Assembly (NCBI RefSeq): GCF_002879885.1
Contig: NZ_PNYA01000009.1
Span: forward strand, 124,001 to 188,000
Length of the DNA stretch: 64,000 nucleotides
Direction: 5' to 3'
Origin: Trinickia dabaoshanensis
GTDB lineage: Bacteria > Pseudomonadota > Gammaproteobacteria > Burkholderiales > Burkholderiaceae
Numbering within the stretch: the stretch's first letter is position 1; the number at the start of each line of letters is the position of its first letter. The position numbers were made by a program, and so were the translations under genes. The notes beneath the pieces are model-generated. The model saw nothing but the letters and a program-made list of their open reading frames with translations. It had not been told where the DNA came from and searched no databases. This document shows, piece after piece, positions 27,657 to 36,621 of this stretch.

Positions 27657-27842
27657 ATGCCGACGGACTTCACCATTAGCGATTTCATCCTCGTCATCCC
27701 GATGGCACTCGCGGGCGCGCTGTTCCTCGGTGCGCTTCCGACGTCCTCGCGTTTCTTGCACAACGCGTTGCGCGTGCTCGGTGCGCTGATCGGCGTCGTA
27801 TTTGCCGTCGTTCTAGTGGAAGGGCTGCCGGCGTTGATGTAG
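27657..27842 (+). CDS. Small membrane protein
   Basis: A 61-residue protein with two hydrophobic helices (FILVIPMALAGALFLGALP and LRVLGALIGVVFAVVLVEGL). GGGAGGAG lies next to an ATG at 27651 but at ideal spacing for the ATG at 27657, which is therefore preferred. No family recognised. Confidence 0.55.
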   Translation: MPTDFTISDFILVIPMALAGALFLGALPTSSRFLHNALRVLGALIGVVFAVVLVEGLPALM

Positions 27843-27877
27843 CGCGGCAAGCCCGGCGCCGGCCGCGCACACGCCGA

Positions 27878-28921
27878 TCAAATGCGTTGATCGGTGGACG
27901 GCTTTTCCCAGAGATTGATCCCGCCTTCGGTGGCGTAACGATCGATTTCGGCAATCTCATCGCTCGAGAACGCGAGGTTCGCCAGCGCCCCCACGTTTTC
28001 GCGGACTTGCTCCGCGCGGCTCGCGCCGATGAGCGCGGACGTCACACGCGCATCGCGCAGCACCCACGCGAGCGCCATCTGCGCCAACGACTGCCCTCGC
28101 CGCTTCGCGATCTCGTTCAGTTTGCGCACGTGCTCGATGTTCTCGTGGCTCAAATGGCTTTGCTGCAGCGAGCCGCCGCCGGGCTTGTTGACGCGGGCAT
28201 CGTCCGGCACGCCGTTCAGATACTTCGACGTGAGCAGGCCTTGCGCCAACGGCGTGAACGCGATGCAGCCGGTCCCCACTTCGCCGAGCGCATCGAGCAA
28301 CTCGTGCTCGATCCAACGGTTGAGCATGTTGTAGGACGGCTGATGAATGAGCAGGGGTACCTTGTGCTCGCGCAGCAGCGCCGCCATCTCGCGCGTCTTG
28401 GCCGCCGAGTACGACGAAATGCCGATATAAAGCGCCTTGCCTTGATGCACGGCCGTAGCAAGGGCGGCGGCCGTTTCCTCGAGCGGCGTGTCGGCGTCGA
28501 AGCGATGCGAATAGAAAATGTCGACGTAGTCGAGCCCCATACGCTTCAGACTTTGATCGAGGCTCGCAAGCACATATTTGCGCGAGCCCCCGCCCTGCCC
28601 GTACGGTCCCGGCCACATGTCCCAGCCGGCTTTCGACGAAATCAGCAACTCGTCGCGATAGGGGCGGAAATCATCCTTGAACAAGCGCCCGAAATTCGTT
28701 TCCGCGCTGCCGTAGGGCGGGCCGTAATTGTTCGCCAAATCGAAGTGCGTGATGCCGAGATCGAAAGCCGTGCGCAAAATGTCGCGCTGCGTCGAGAGCG
28801 GTGTCGTATCGCCGAAGTTGTGCCATAAGCCGAGCGACAGCGCGGGCAGTTTCAACCCCGAGCGGCCGCAGGTACGGAATTGCATATCCGAGTAGCGGGT
28901 GGATGCAGCTTCATAGGCCAT
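27878..28921 (-). CDS. Aldo/keto reductase, YghZ-like (L-glyceraldehyde 3-phosphate reductase type)
   Basis: A 347-residue TIM-barrel NADPH reductase. The tetrad is visible: Asp and Tyr in THFDLANNYGPPYGSAETNF, Lys in ELLISSKAGWDMWPGPYGQG, and His in DYVDIFYSHRFD. C-terminal SALIGASRAEQVRENVGAL binds the nucleotide. The WPGPYG segment is characteristic of YghZ, which detoxifies L-glyceraldehyde 3-phosphate and methylglyoxal. ATG at 28921 is preferred over one 26 codons upstream. Divergent from a DUF3185 gene. Confidence 0.9.
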   Translation of the reverse strand: MAYEAASTRYSDMQFRTCGRSGLKLPALSLGLWHNFGDTTPLSTQRDILRTAFDLGITHFDLANNYGPPYGSAETNFGRLFKDDFRPYRDELLISSKAGWDMWPGPYGQGGGSRKYVLASLDQSLKRMGLDYVDIFYSHRFDADTPLEETAAALATAVHQGKALYIGISSYSAAKTREMAALLREHKVPLLIHQPSYNMLNRWIEHELLDALGEVGTGCIAFTPLAQGLLTSKYLNGVPDDARVNKPGGGSLQQSHLSHENIEHVRKLNEIAKRRGQSLAQMALAWVLRDARVTSALIGASRAEQVRENVGALANLAFSSDEIAEIDRYATEGGINLWEKPSTDQRI

Positions 28922-29046
28922 GAGAGTCCTCGATGAGTACAGGGTGAATGGGTCGGCGGCATCCCGCGGGGTGCGAACCGATAGACACTTGCGCGGCAAG
29001 TTTCATACACTGCGGCCTGCTCGAACCACCGATGAGAACCTTCATG

Positions 29047-29253
29047 ATGAAAGCGATTTCCCTGGCGTTGATCGCGGGCGGCGTGGTGCTGCTGTATTTC
29101 GGCGGCCAATCGTTCCATTCGCTCGCGAACGACGTGTCGCGCGTCGTGACCGGGGCGCCCACGAACAAGACCATTTGGCTCCTCGCCGGCGGGGTGGCGG
29201 CCACGCTCGCCGGTCTCGTCGGGCTAACCGCGTCGTCGGCCGGTAAGCGCTGA
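29047..29253 (+). CDS. DUF3185 family small membrane protein
   Basis: A 68-residue protein, MKAISLALIAGGVVLLYFGG then FHSLANDVSRVVTGAPTNKT and TIWLLAGGVAATLAGLVGL: two membrane helices with a short polar loop, the DUF3185 pattern. Two adjacent ATGs at 29044 and 29047 are possible starts. Function unknown. Confidence 0.75.
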   Translation: MKAISLALIAGGVVLLYFGGQSFHSLANDVSRVVTGAPTNKTIWLLAGGVAATLAGLVGLTASSAGKR

Positions 29254-29283
29254 AGCGCCCGCCGGCACGACCGCCCTCGTCGG

Positions 29284-30045
29284 TCAAAGCGCGACTTCGG
29301 GCTTCGAAGCCGAACGGGTACCCGGCAGCGGCACGTTGCTCGTTCCGTGATAGGTGTACACGAGCGAGAACTTGACCTCGTCGCTGAGGTTTTGCCCCGC
29401 CGAGTGCAGCGTGTTGCAGTGAAAGAAGACGACATCGCCGGGCTCGAGTTCCGGCGACACGGCCCTGCGCAGCAGGGTTTCATTCTCGGGTAGATCGGCG
29501 CGGAAAAATTTCTGGGCGTCGAAGCGCTCCGAGGTGAACGTCATCGCATGCGAGCCGGGCACGAACCAGAGTCCGCCGTTGCGCACTGTTTCAGGTCCGA
29601 GTGCAAGCCAAGTCGAGACGAGATCGTCGCGTTCGAACGACCAGTAGCGCGCGTCGCGATGCCAGCCCGTCAAGCTGCCGTAGGCCGGGTGCTTCGTCAT
29701 AACGCAATTGTGGTGCGCGCGCGAGAGCCGGGGCGGCTCGCCGAAGTACAGCTCCATCCAGCCCTTGATTTCCGGTGCCGTGGCCCATTTGCGAAACAGC
29801 GCGTCGCGCCCATACGCATCGAGCAACCGGCGCACGGTATGGCCGCCCGGCGCCAGCTTGGACTCGGGCGCGCCCGGGTAGCGCAAGTCGGCTTCGTATT
29901 CGAGCGGCTGCGCCGCCTCGTCCAATTGCTGCAGCGCGAGCCGCTTGATCTGCGCGCACCGCTCGCTCGGAACGAGCCCCTTTACAACGACGAAGCCGCG
30001 CTCGCGCAGCTCCCGCACTTGTTCTTTTTTCGATTGCGCTGACAT
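29284..30045 (-). CDS. Phytanoyl-CoA dioxygenase family protein
   Basis: A 253-residue Fe(II)/2-oxoglutarate oxygenase fold. TGWHRDARYWSFERDD provides the HxD of the facial triad and VFFHCNTLHSAGQNLSD the distal His; GLWFVPGSHAMTF is the conserved core strand. The starting GFVVVKGLV is typical. Substrate unknown, since PhyH-like proteins hydroxylate many small molecules. Monocistronic by spacing, converging with the DUF3185 gene. Confidence 0.88.
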   Translation of the reverse strand: MSAQSKKEQVRELRERGFVVVKGLVPSERCAQIKRLALQQLDEAAQPLEYEADLRYPGAPESKLAPGGHTVRRLLDAYGRDALFRKWATAPEIKGWMELYFGEPPRLSRAHHNCVMTKHPAYGSLTGWHRDARYWSFERDDLVSTWLALGPETVRNGGLWFVPGSHAMTFTSERFDAQKFFRADLPENETLLRRAVSPELEPGDVVFFHCNTLHSAGQNLSDEVKFSLVYTYHGTSNVPLPGTRSASKPEVAL

Positions 30046-30371
30046 GAAACGTTCCTTGCTGAAGGGCCGCTAGGGGCTCAAACGTTTCATTCTAAAGCGC
30101 GCGCGAGCGGTGCGGGTTCGCACCGACCCTGTGCGAGGGTGATCACGACTTACGCGCGTCACGATTCGCGTGTACTGTGCTCCGCATGTCGAATGTTCTC
30201 GTCGGCGCCTTGCGACCCCGTTTTACGTCGCGCGCCGTCCTCGCCTTCCCCGGATTTTGCCCCCGTCGCAACGGTCGGCCTGCGCCTGGCACCAGCGCGC
30301 ATGGCACGATTGCTGCGTCGATGCGGCGGCCTTGCCCCCATCGCGAGGCCCACTATCGGTTCGCATAAGCC
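30046..30371. other. Intergenic region, no gene supported
   Basis: These 326 bases upstream of a possible Arg-rich gene include overlapping open frames on both strands with no ribosome binding site and no recognisable product. The stretch 30085-30140 is rich in CG steps (GCGGGTTCGCACCGACC) and may form a weak hairpin. Confidence 0.4.
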
Positions 30372-30740
30372 ATGCACAAACGTCTCACCTTCCGTCATAG
30401 TCGGCCCCCCGCCGCGTTGAACCCCGCTCGCTCGCTGCGCCGCACCCCCGCGCGTGCCTTGCGTCACCATGCCGCTCGCGCGGTTGGGCTGTCGCGTCGC
30501 GGGACGGCGCCCGCCCATCAGCAGCAGGCCGATGGATCGTTGCGCGCGTGGCTACACGCCGTCTTCTCGATGTTGCGCAGCCGAACGCGTGCGCGCCGGG
30601 TACTGCTGCGCGGCTTGCTGCGCCATACGAAAGCCCGGAGGGCCGCGCTTGCCGCGGCGCAACGCGCGGCGGCCGTGTCCAACCGCCGGCCGCGCCGCCT
30701 CTCGGCCAGCGCCGGTTGGTTTGCGTTCGCCGCCCGCTAA
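30372..30740 (+). CDS. Arg-rich hypothetical protein
   Basis: 122 codons from ATG at 30372, with mostly G or C in the third position as in the real genes around it. The product is basic (FRHSRPPAALNPARSLRRTP, RSRTRARRVLLRGLLRHTKA) with no domain, signal peptide or close start-site support. It may be a lineage-specific nucleic-acid-binding protein or a chance frame. Confidence 0.35.
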   Translation: MHKRLTFRHSRPPAALNPARSLRRTPARALRHHAARAVGLSRRGTAPAHQQQADGSLRAWLHAVFSMLRSRTRARRVLLRGLLRHTKARRAALAAAQRAAAVSNRRPRRLSASAGWFAFAAR

Positions 30741-30807
30741 ACGCGGCGGCTGGGCTTTTGCCGAAGCCGATCTTGCGGTCGGCACCCGATGCCGTTCGCG
30801 TTTCGCG

Positions 30808-31557
30808 TTACACCTGGGCCATGCCGCCGTCGACGAAAAGCTCCGTGCCGTTGATATAGGCGGCGGAGTCGGAAGCAAGGAACGCCACCACCTTGCCGAT
30901 CTCCTCGGGTTCTCCCAGACGGCCTAGCGGTACCTGCGAGGACAGCGCATCGAACAGCCTCTGACGCGCTTCGTTAGGCACGAGTTCGCCCAATCCCGGC
31001 GTGCGGATCGGTCCCGGGCTCACGGCGTTGACGCGGATCCGGCGCTCTTTTAGATCGAGCGCCCAGGAGCGCGCGAAATTGCGCACAGCCGCCTTGCTCG
31101 CGCTATAGACGCTGAAGTTGGCGGTGCCGGTGACCGACGTGACGGACGAGGCCAAGATCACCGACGCCCCATCGGTCAGCAGCGGCAACGCCTTTTGCAC
31201 CGTGAACAACACGCCGCGCACGTTGGTGCCGAAGATACGATCGAAGTGTTCTTCGGTGATCGCGCCGAGGGGCATCATGTCGCCGCCGCCCGCATTGGCG
31301 AACACGATATCGAGTTTGCCGGCCGTTCTCGCGATCTGCGCATAGACCTCGTCCAAATCCGATAACACCGATACATCGGCGCGAATCGCCGTCGCCGCCG
31401 GGCCGATAGCCTGAGCCGCGGCAGCCAGTTCCGCCTCGCGGCGGCCGGTGATGAATACCCGTGCGCCCTGGGCTGCCAACTCCTGCGCCGCGGCCAGACC
31501 GATGCCGCTGCTTGCGCCCGTGACCAGCGCGATTTTTCCGTTCAGTGGCTTGCTCAT
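30808..31557 (-). CDS. SDR family oxidoreductase
   Basis: A 249-residue classical short-chain dehydrogenase. GKIALVTGASSGIGLAAAQE is the NAD(P)-binding TGxxxGIG, IVFANAGGGDMMPLG is the NAG motif, SSVTSVTGTANFSVYSASKA supplies Ser and Tyr-x3-Lys, and RIRVNAVSPGPIRTPG follows. The C-terminus (AAYINGTELFVDGGMAQV) closes the fold. Arg in TGRREAELAA suggests NADPH. Divergent from a LysR regulator that probably controls it. Confidence 0.93.
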   Translation of the reverse strand: MSKPLNGKIALVTGASSGIGLAAAQELAAQGARVFITGRREAELAAAAQAIGPAATAIRADVSVLSDLDEVYAQIARTAGKLDIVFANAGGGDMMPLGAITEEHFDRIFGTNVRGVLFTVQKALPLLTDGASVILASSVTSVTGTANFSVYSASKAAVRNFARSWALDLKERRIRVNAVSPGPIRTPGLGELVPNEARQRLFDALSSQVPLGRLGEPEEIGKVVAFLASDSAAYINGTELFVDGGMAQV

Positions 31558-31715
31558 TTTCAGCTCCGTTTCATGGTTCGAGTGACGTTCAAAATGTCTG
31601 CCGCGACGGTGCCGTTTCAGCGTTTCGGTATGTCGTGCAGCGCATGAACGCTAATTTACGAGCTGCGCTTTTATTGATAAATAGTGGAAAGATGAAATGA
31701 CTATCCACTGCTATG

Positions 31716-31721
31716 TATAAT
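31716..31721 (+). promoter_or_regulatory. -10 element before the LysR regulator at 31755
   Basis: TATAAT at 31716-31721 lies 34 bases before the ATG, in the 197-base divergent gap. Just upstream AGTGG (31683) and CCACT (31705) are inverted, so the LysR protein may bind here. Confidence 0.45.
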
Positions 31722-31754
31722 CACGGCGCGTAACGACTCGGAGAGACCGACGGG

Positions 31755-32672
31755 ATGGACCAGTTGCTTGCGATGCGCGCTTTCGCTCGCGTGGTGGAGG
31801 CGGGCAGCTTCACGCGCGCCGCCGAATCGCTCGACGTGCCGAATGCCACCATGAGCAAGCTCGTGCAAGAGTTGGAAGCGCATTTGGGCGTTCGGCTCCT
31901 GCAGCGCACCACGCGTAAAGTCACGGTGACCCCGGAAGGCCAGGACTATTACGCGAAAGCCACGCGGATCTTGGAGGACCTGCAAGACATCGATGCGTCG
32001 TTCAACGTCGCGCGCGGTAAGCCGCGAGGCAATCTCCGAATCGACGTGGGCGGGCTGACCGCGCGGGACGTGTTGATTCCGCTGCTTCCCGATTTCATGG
32101 CGCGCTATCCGGATATCCGCATCGATTTGGGAGTGGCGGACCGCACGGTCGATCTCATCAGCGAGAGCGTCGATTGCGTGATCCGCGGCGGCCCGCTCGA
32201 CAACTCCTCCTTGGTCGCACGCCATATCGGCGATGCCGTGATGGTGACATGCGCCACGCCGGCGTATTTACGGAGATTCGGCGTGCCTGCTTACCCGGAA
32301 GAGCTGAAGAACGGGCACCAGTTGGTGAGCTACGTGTCGTCGCAAAATGGTAGAGCCATGCCGTTCCGGTTTCAGCGCGACGGCGAAAAGATCGAGATCA
32401 AAGCCGACCATCGAATCGGCGTCAACGAAAGCAATGCGCACTTTGCGGCCGCTCGTGCGGGCCTGGGCATCATCCAGACTTTTGCGCACTCGGCCAGATC
32501 GGCGCTGCAAGACGGTTCGCTCGTGGAAATCCTCGCTCAGTGGCGCCCAGGCTCGTATCCGTTCCATGTGGTCTATCCGCGAAATCGCTACGTCACGCAT
32601 CGGCTGCGCGTATTCCTCGATTGGCTGCTCGAGCATTTCCCCGACAAAGTCCGGGGTACCGATGAGAACTAA
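31755..32672 (+). CDS. LysR family transcriptional regulator
   Basis: A 305-residue regulator of the CrgA/YafC-type subgroup: MDQLLAMRAFARVVEAGSFT, DVPNATMSKLVQELEAHLGV, RLLQRTTRKVTVTPEGQDYY form the winged HTH; the effector domain begins near residue 92 (LRIDVGGLTARDVLIPLLPD) and has the GGPLDNSSLVARHIGDAVMV strand. Divergent from the SDR gene, the usual placement of a regulator for its target. Confidence 0.9.
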   Translation: MDQLLAMRAFARVVEAGSFTRAAESLDVPNATMSKLVQELEAHLGVRLLQRTTRKVTVTPEGQDYYAKATRILEDLQDIDASFNVARGKPRGNLRIDVGGLTARDVLIPLLPDFMARYPDIRIDLGVADRTVDLISESVDCVIRGGPLDNSSLVARHIGDAVMVTCATPAYLRRFGVPAYPEELKNGHQLVSYVSSQNGRAMPFRFQRDGEKIEIKADHRIGVNESNAHFAAARAGLGIIQTFAHSARSALQDGSLVEILAQWRPGSYPFHVVYPRNRYVTHRLRVFLDWLLEHFPDKVRGTDEN

Positions 32673-32791
32673 GCACGGCGCTTTGCACAATCGATAGATA
32701 GATCGCGCACGCGGGCGCCAAGCGCTTTGCCGAAGCGTAAAATTCGACCATGACGGACTGATCGGCCAAGCCGCACGAAACAGGATTTGCA

Positions 32792-33010
32792 ATGAACACG
32801 CCGTCTCCCGAAAAGCCGCGGCACAAGGGGCCCTCGAAGCGCACGTTGAACATTTTGACGGCGCTCGTCGGCGTGGGCACGCTCGCCGCCGGCATCGCCT
32901 GGCTCGTCTACAGTTGGGTGACCGATCTGGAAGTGCCCTACTTCGCGATTCCGCTCGTCATGTGTGTGCCCGTCATCGCAGCCGTGGCCTTTCGTAACTG
33001 CTGGGATTAG
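32792..33010 (+). CDS. Small membrane protein
   Basis: A 72-residue protein: a basic N-terminus (SPEKPRHKGPSKR), then two hydrophobic helices (ILTALVGVGTLAAGIAWLVY and FAIPLVMCVPVIAAVAF). No recognised family. Start is the only ATG in frame. Confidence 0.6.
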   Translation: MNTPSPEKPRHKGPSKRTLNILTALVGVGTLAAGIAWLVYSWVTDLEVPYFAIPLVMCVPVIAAVAFRNCWD

Positions 33011-33085
33011 CCACGCCGCATCGGCGCGAAGGCACGCCGTTTGCGCGACTTCGGCATCCGCACGCGTCTTGACGAGGAATCTCCG

Positions 33086-33172
33086 ATGACAAAGCCATCG
33101 ACGTATTCCGACGAGAAACAACGAGCCATCACCTGCGCCGCGCAAGCCGAAAGCGGCGGCGACGCGCATTAA
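33086..33172 (+). CDS. Possible 28-residue peptide
   Basis: ATG at 33086 with GAGG eight bases upstream, ending TAA just before a terminator. The peptide (MTKPSTYSDEKQRAITCAAQ onward) is hydrophilic with no known relatives. Placement between RBS and terminator is suggestive only. Confidence 0.3.
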   Translation: MTKPSTYSDEKQRAITCAAQAESGGDAH

Positions 33173-33186
33173 CCTCGGCCCAAGGA

Positions 33187-33226
33187 AAAGCGGCCCGAGC
33201 GCGCTTACGCTCGGGCCGCTTTTTTT
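33187..33226. terminator. Bidirectional intrinsic terminator
   Basis: AGCGGCCCGAGC and GCTCGGGCCGCT form a 12-bp stem around GCGCTTAC, followed by a seven-T run on the plus strand and TTTT on the minus. It serves the plus-strand small genes and the convergent metK. Confidence 0.9.
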
Positions 33227-33265
33227 GGACTTTCCGTTACGCCGTTCGGCGCTTTCTTCGATCGA

Positions 33266-34453
33266 TCAGGCCACTTCCGCAACCGGCTCCGTACCGGCCG
33301 CTTCGGCCAGCGCGAGCGCCTTATCGGTGGCTTCCCACGAGAATTCCGGCTCTTCGCGGCCGAAGTGACCGTAGGCAGCCGTCTTTTCGTACACGGGGCG
33401 CAGCAGGTCCAGCATCTGGATGATGCCCTTCGGACGCAGATCGAAGTGCTCGCGCACGAGCGCCGTGATCGTCGCGTCGGACACCTTGCCCGTGCCGAAC
33501 GTATTGACCATGACCGAGGTGGGCTGCGCCACGCCGATCGCGTACGACACTTGAATCAAGCAGCGCGAAGCCAAACCCGCGGCCACGATGTTCTTGGCGA
33601 CGTAACGGCCCGCGTAGGCGGCCGAGCGGTCGACCTTCGACGGATCCTTACCGGAGAACGCGCCGCCGCCATGGGGCGCCGCACCGCCGTACGTATCGAC
33701 GATGATCTTGCGGCCCGTCAAACCGCAGTCGCCTTGCGGCCCGCCGATGACGAAACGCCCCGTCGGGTTCACGAGGAACTTGATGTCGCCCTTGATGAGA
33801 TCGGCCGGCAGCGTCGGCTTGATGACCTCTTCGATCACGGCTTCGCGCAGCGTCGACAATTCCATCTCCGGCGCATGCTGCGTCGAGAGCACGACCGTGT
33901 CGATCGAATGCGGCTTGCCGTCGACATAGCGCACCGTCACTTGCGATTTCGCGTCGGGGCGCAGCCAGGGCAGACGGCCGTCGCGGCGCAGCGAGGCTTG
34001 GCGCTCGACGAGGCGGTGCGACAAATGGATCGGCAGCGGCATCAACTCGGGCGTTTCGTCGCAGGCATAACCGAACATCAAGCCTTGGTCGCCCGCGCCT
34101 TGATCGAGGTTGTTGTCGTGCGCGCGATCGACGCCTTGCGCGATATCGGGCGATTGCTTGTCGTAGGCGACGAGCACCGCGCAGCCGCGATAGTCGATGC
34201 CGTAGTCGGTGTTGTCGTAGCCGATGCGCTTGATCGTGTCGCGCGCGACCTGAATGTAGTCGACGTTCGCCGTCGTGGTGATTTCACCGGCGAGCACGAC
34301 GAGACCCGTGTTGCACAGCGTTTCGGCGGCAACGCGCGAGTACTTGTCCTGCGTGAGGATGGCGTCGAGAATGGCGTCCGAGATTTGGTCGGCGACCTTG
34401 TCGGGATGGCCTTCGGAAACGGATTCGGACGTGAAAAGGTAGTCGTTTGCCAC
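33266..34453 (-). CDS. metK: S-adenosylmethionine synthetase
   Basis: A 395-residue enzyme making SAM from methionine and [23 protein letters not shown] at the N-terminus, [20 protein letters not shown] (first signature), and [20 protein letters not shown] (second signature) are diagnostic. Length is normal for the family. It is monocistronic, with a TATAAT promoter at 34606-34611 and a roughly 145-base leader, and shares the divergent region with lauroyl acyltransferase. Confidence 0.97.
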   Translation of the reverse strand: MANDYLFTSESVSEGHPDKVADQISDAILDAILTQDKYSRVAAETLCNTGLVVLAGEITTTANVDYIQVARDTIKRIGYDNTDYGIDYRGCAVLVAYDKQSPDIAQGVDRAHDNNLDQGAGDQGLMFGYACDETPELMPLPIHLSHRLVERQASLRRDGRLPWLRPDAKSQVTVRYVDGKPHSIDTVVLSTQHAPEMELSTLREAVIEEVIKPTLPADLIKGDIKFLVNPTGRFVIGGPQGDCGLTGRKIIVDTYGGAAPHGGGAFSGKDPSKVDRSAAYAGRYVAKNIVAAGLASRCLIQVSYAIGVAQPTSVMVNTFGTGKVSDATITALVREHFDLRPKGIIQMLDLLRPVYEKTAAYGHFGREEPEFSWEATDKALALAEAAGTEPVAEVA

Positions 34454-34541
34454 GTTGCAGACTCCAAGGTTACGGTGTTGAGTTCACGTAGCCAACTTCG
34501 AGAGCCTGAAGCGGCGACGCTTTAGCGGATTTCCATATCGT

Positions 34542-34560
34542 TCGGACGCTGCTGGCGTCC
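34542..34560 (-). promoter_or_regulatory. Hairpin in the metK leader
   Basis: CGGACGC and GCGTCCG pair over 7 bp with a 5-base loop, about 40 bases after the predicted transcription start of metK. It does not match a known SAM riboswitch class that I can recognise, but a 145-base structured leader before a SAM synthetase gene is a reasonable regulatory candidate. Confidence 0.35.
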
Positions 34561-34605
34561 GGCGACTTCGCCCCGCAAGTTGTCTATTAACTCGGCGAAG
34601 CCCGT

Positions 34606-34632
34606 ATTATAGCGGCTTCTCGTGATTGTCAC
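34606..34632 (-). promoter_or_regulatory. metK promoter
   Basis: On the minus strand TATAAT (34611-34606) with GTGACA 15 bases upstream (34632-34627). The spacing is 2 short of ideal, so the -35 assignment is tentative. Confidence 0.55.
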
Positions 34633-34752
34633 AGAGCGAATTGCCGTGTCTTATCCCATCTATTCGGCGCATCGGGCGCGCTGCTCATACGTCCCCGCGG
34701 CCTTCTCGCTGCCTCGCCGCACTGCTTGCCCCCTCTTGCGTGAGGGCCGCGC

Positions 34753-35640
34753 ATGCTAAACCGACTCGGCACGAAGTTCGCCATCGGGCTGCTCAAGTTC
34801 CTCGCCATCTTGCCGTACGGCTTCGTCGCGCGCTTGGGCGACGGCCTCGGCTGGCTGCTCTATCAAATTCCGAGCAAACGTCGGCGCATCGTCCACACGA
34901 ACCTCACGCTGTGCTTTCCCGAATGGAGCGAGCAAAAGCGCGATGAGATCGCGTGCAAGCACTTCCGGCACGCGATCCGCAGCTACGTGGAGCGCAGCGT
35001 GCAATGGTTCGGATCGCTCGAGAAGCTCAAAAAGCTGGTGCAAGTCGACAGCGAAGTCGATCTGACCGATCCGAACATGCCGCCCACGCTGCTGCTCGGC
35101 TTTCACTTCGTCGGCATCGAAGCGGGCTCGGTCTTCATCAACGTGGCCCTGCAACGCCAATGCGCGGCCCTGTACCAGCCGATGTCCAACCCGGAACTCG
35201 ACGCAATCGCCAAGCACGCGCGCGGCCGGTTCGGCGCCGACATGGCGAGCCGCGCCGACAGCGCGCGCATGGTCCTGCGCTGGCTGCGCGAGCGCAAACC
35301 CGTGATGCTCGGCGCCGATATGGATTACGGCCTGCGCAATTCCACTTTCGTGCCCTTTTTCGGCATCCCCGCCTGCACACTGACGGCCGTCGGCCGCTTC
35401 GCGCAAGTCGGGCACGCACAGGTGCTGCCCTTCATCGGCGAGGTGCTGCCCAATTACAAGGGTTATCGGCTGAAAGTCTTCAAACCTTGGGAAAACTATC
35501 CGACCGGCGACGAAGATGCCGACGCACGCCGCATGAACGCGTTCCTCGAAGAGCAGATTCCGCGCATCCCCGAGCAGTATTACTGGGTGCACAAGCGCTT
35601 CAAGACGCGCCCGCCCGGCATGCCGAGCGTCTACGATTGA
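34753..35640 (+). CDS. lpxL: Lipid A lauroyl acyltransferase (LpxL/HtrB family)
   Basis: A 295-residue inner-membrane enzyme: hydrophobic N-terminus (FAIGLLKFLAILPYGFVARL), catalytic HX4E in LLLGFHFVGIEAGS, the RADSARMVLRWLRERKPV region and LGADMDYGLRNSTFVPFFGI. It adds a secondary acyl chain to Kdo-lipid IVA. The ATG at 34753 overlaps the stop of a 37-codon GTG-started frame (34646-34759) that may be a leader peptide. The gene is followed 45 bases later by dapF. Confidence 0.9.
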   Translation: MLNRLGTKFAIGLLKFLAILPYGFVARLGDGLGWLLYQIPSKRRRIVHTNLTLCFPEWSEQKRDEIACKHFRHAIRSYVERSVQWFGSLEKLKKLVQVDSEVDLTDPNMPPTLLLGFHFVGIEAGSVFINVALQRQCAALYQPMSNPELDAIAKHARGRFGADMASRADSARMVLRWLRERKPVMLGADMDYGLRNSTFVPFFGIPACTLTAVGRFAQVGHAQVLPFIGEVLPNYKGYRLKVFKPWENYPTGDEDADARRMNAFLEEQIPRIPEQYYWVHKRFKTRPPGMPSVYD

Positions 35641-35685
35641 CGCGCGAGCGCCCGGAACCTAGGCGTCCCTTACAATAGCGGCATC

Positions 35686-36552
35686 ATGAAGCTCAAGTTC
35701 ACCAAGATGCACGGCGCGGGCAACGACTTCGTCGTGCTCGACGGCTATAGCCGCCCGCTCGCCCTGACGCGCGACCAAGTGCGCGCGCTCGCCGATCGCC
35801 ATTTCGGCATCGGCGCGGATCAACTGCTGCTCGTCGAGCGGCCCACGGCCGCCGGCGCCGATTTCAAGTACCGCATCTTCAACTGCGACGGCGGCGAGGT
35901 CGAGCATTGCGGCAATGGCGCGCGCTGCTTCGTGAAATTCGTCCGCGACACCGGCTTGACCGACAAGCGCAGCGTCCGGGTGCAAGTGCACGGCGGCCTC
36001 ATCACGCTCACGATGCAGGAAAACGGCGAGGTGGTCGTCGATATGGGCCCGCCCGTGTTCGAACCGGCCCGCGTCCCGTTCGACGCCACGGGGCTCGACG
36101 GCCGCCGCGAGGGGGCCGATACGCTCTGGCCGCTCGAGATCGACGATCGCACGTGCATGGTGTCGGTCGTGTCGATGGGCAATCCGCACGCCGTGCAAGT
36201 CGTGGACGATGTCCGCACGTTCCCGATCGCCGAGCTCGGCCCGAAGATCGAGCACCACGCGCGCTTCCCGCAGCGGGTGAACGCGGGCTTCATGCAGATT
36301 GTGTCGCGCGGCGAGGTGGCGCTGCGCGTGTACGAACGCGGGGCGGGTGAGACGCTAGCCTGCGGCACGGGTGCGTGCGCGGCGGTGGCTGCCGGCATTC
36401 GCCGGGGCTTGCTCGATTCACCCGTCACGGTTCATGCGCTCGGCGGCACGCTGACGATCGCCTGGGACGGCGCGCGCGACGAAGCCGCGCCGCTCATGAT
36501 GTCGGGGCCCGCATCGACCGTATTCGAGGGCGAAATCGAACTTGCCGACTGA
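35686..36552 (+). CDS. dapF: Diaminopimelate epimerase
   Basis: A 288-residue cofactor-free epimerase with two catalytic cysteines: Cys75 in [15 protein letters not shown] and Cys226 in [35 protein letters not shown] is the family N-terminus. It interconverts LL- and meso-diaminopimelate for lysine and peptidoglycan. A 45-base gap to lpxL and 69-base gap to the DUF484 gene suggest an operon. Confidence 0.96.
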   Translation: MKLKFTKMHGAGNDFVVLDGYSRPLALTRDQVRALADRHFGIGADQLLLVERPTAAGADFKYRIFNCDGGEVEHCGNGARCFVKFVRDTGLTDKRSVRVQVHGGLITLTMQENGEVVVDMGPPVFEPARVPFDATGLDGRREGADTLWPLEIDDRTCMVSVVSMGNPHAVQVVDDVRTFPIAELGPKIEHHARFPQRVNAGFMQIVSRGEVALRVYERGAGETLACGTGACAAVAAGIRRGLLDSPVTVHALGGTLTIAWDGARDEAAPLMMSGPASTVFEGEIELAD

Positions 36553-36621
36553 TCCGATACGCTTGCAACGCACCCGCCCTTTTTCACCCATTCGCTCTTG
36601 CCCGCTCTTTTGCCGACACTC

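Noticed and set aside
34454-34600. SAM riboswitch in the metK leader
   Set aside because: A CAGGCTCTCG block faintly resembles the SAH aptamer, but the other conserved blocks are missing and no SAM class matches.
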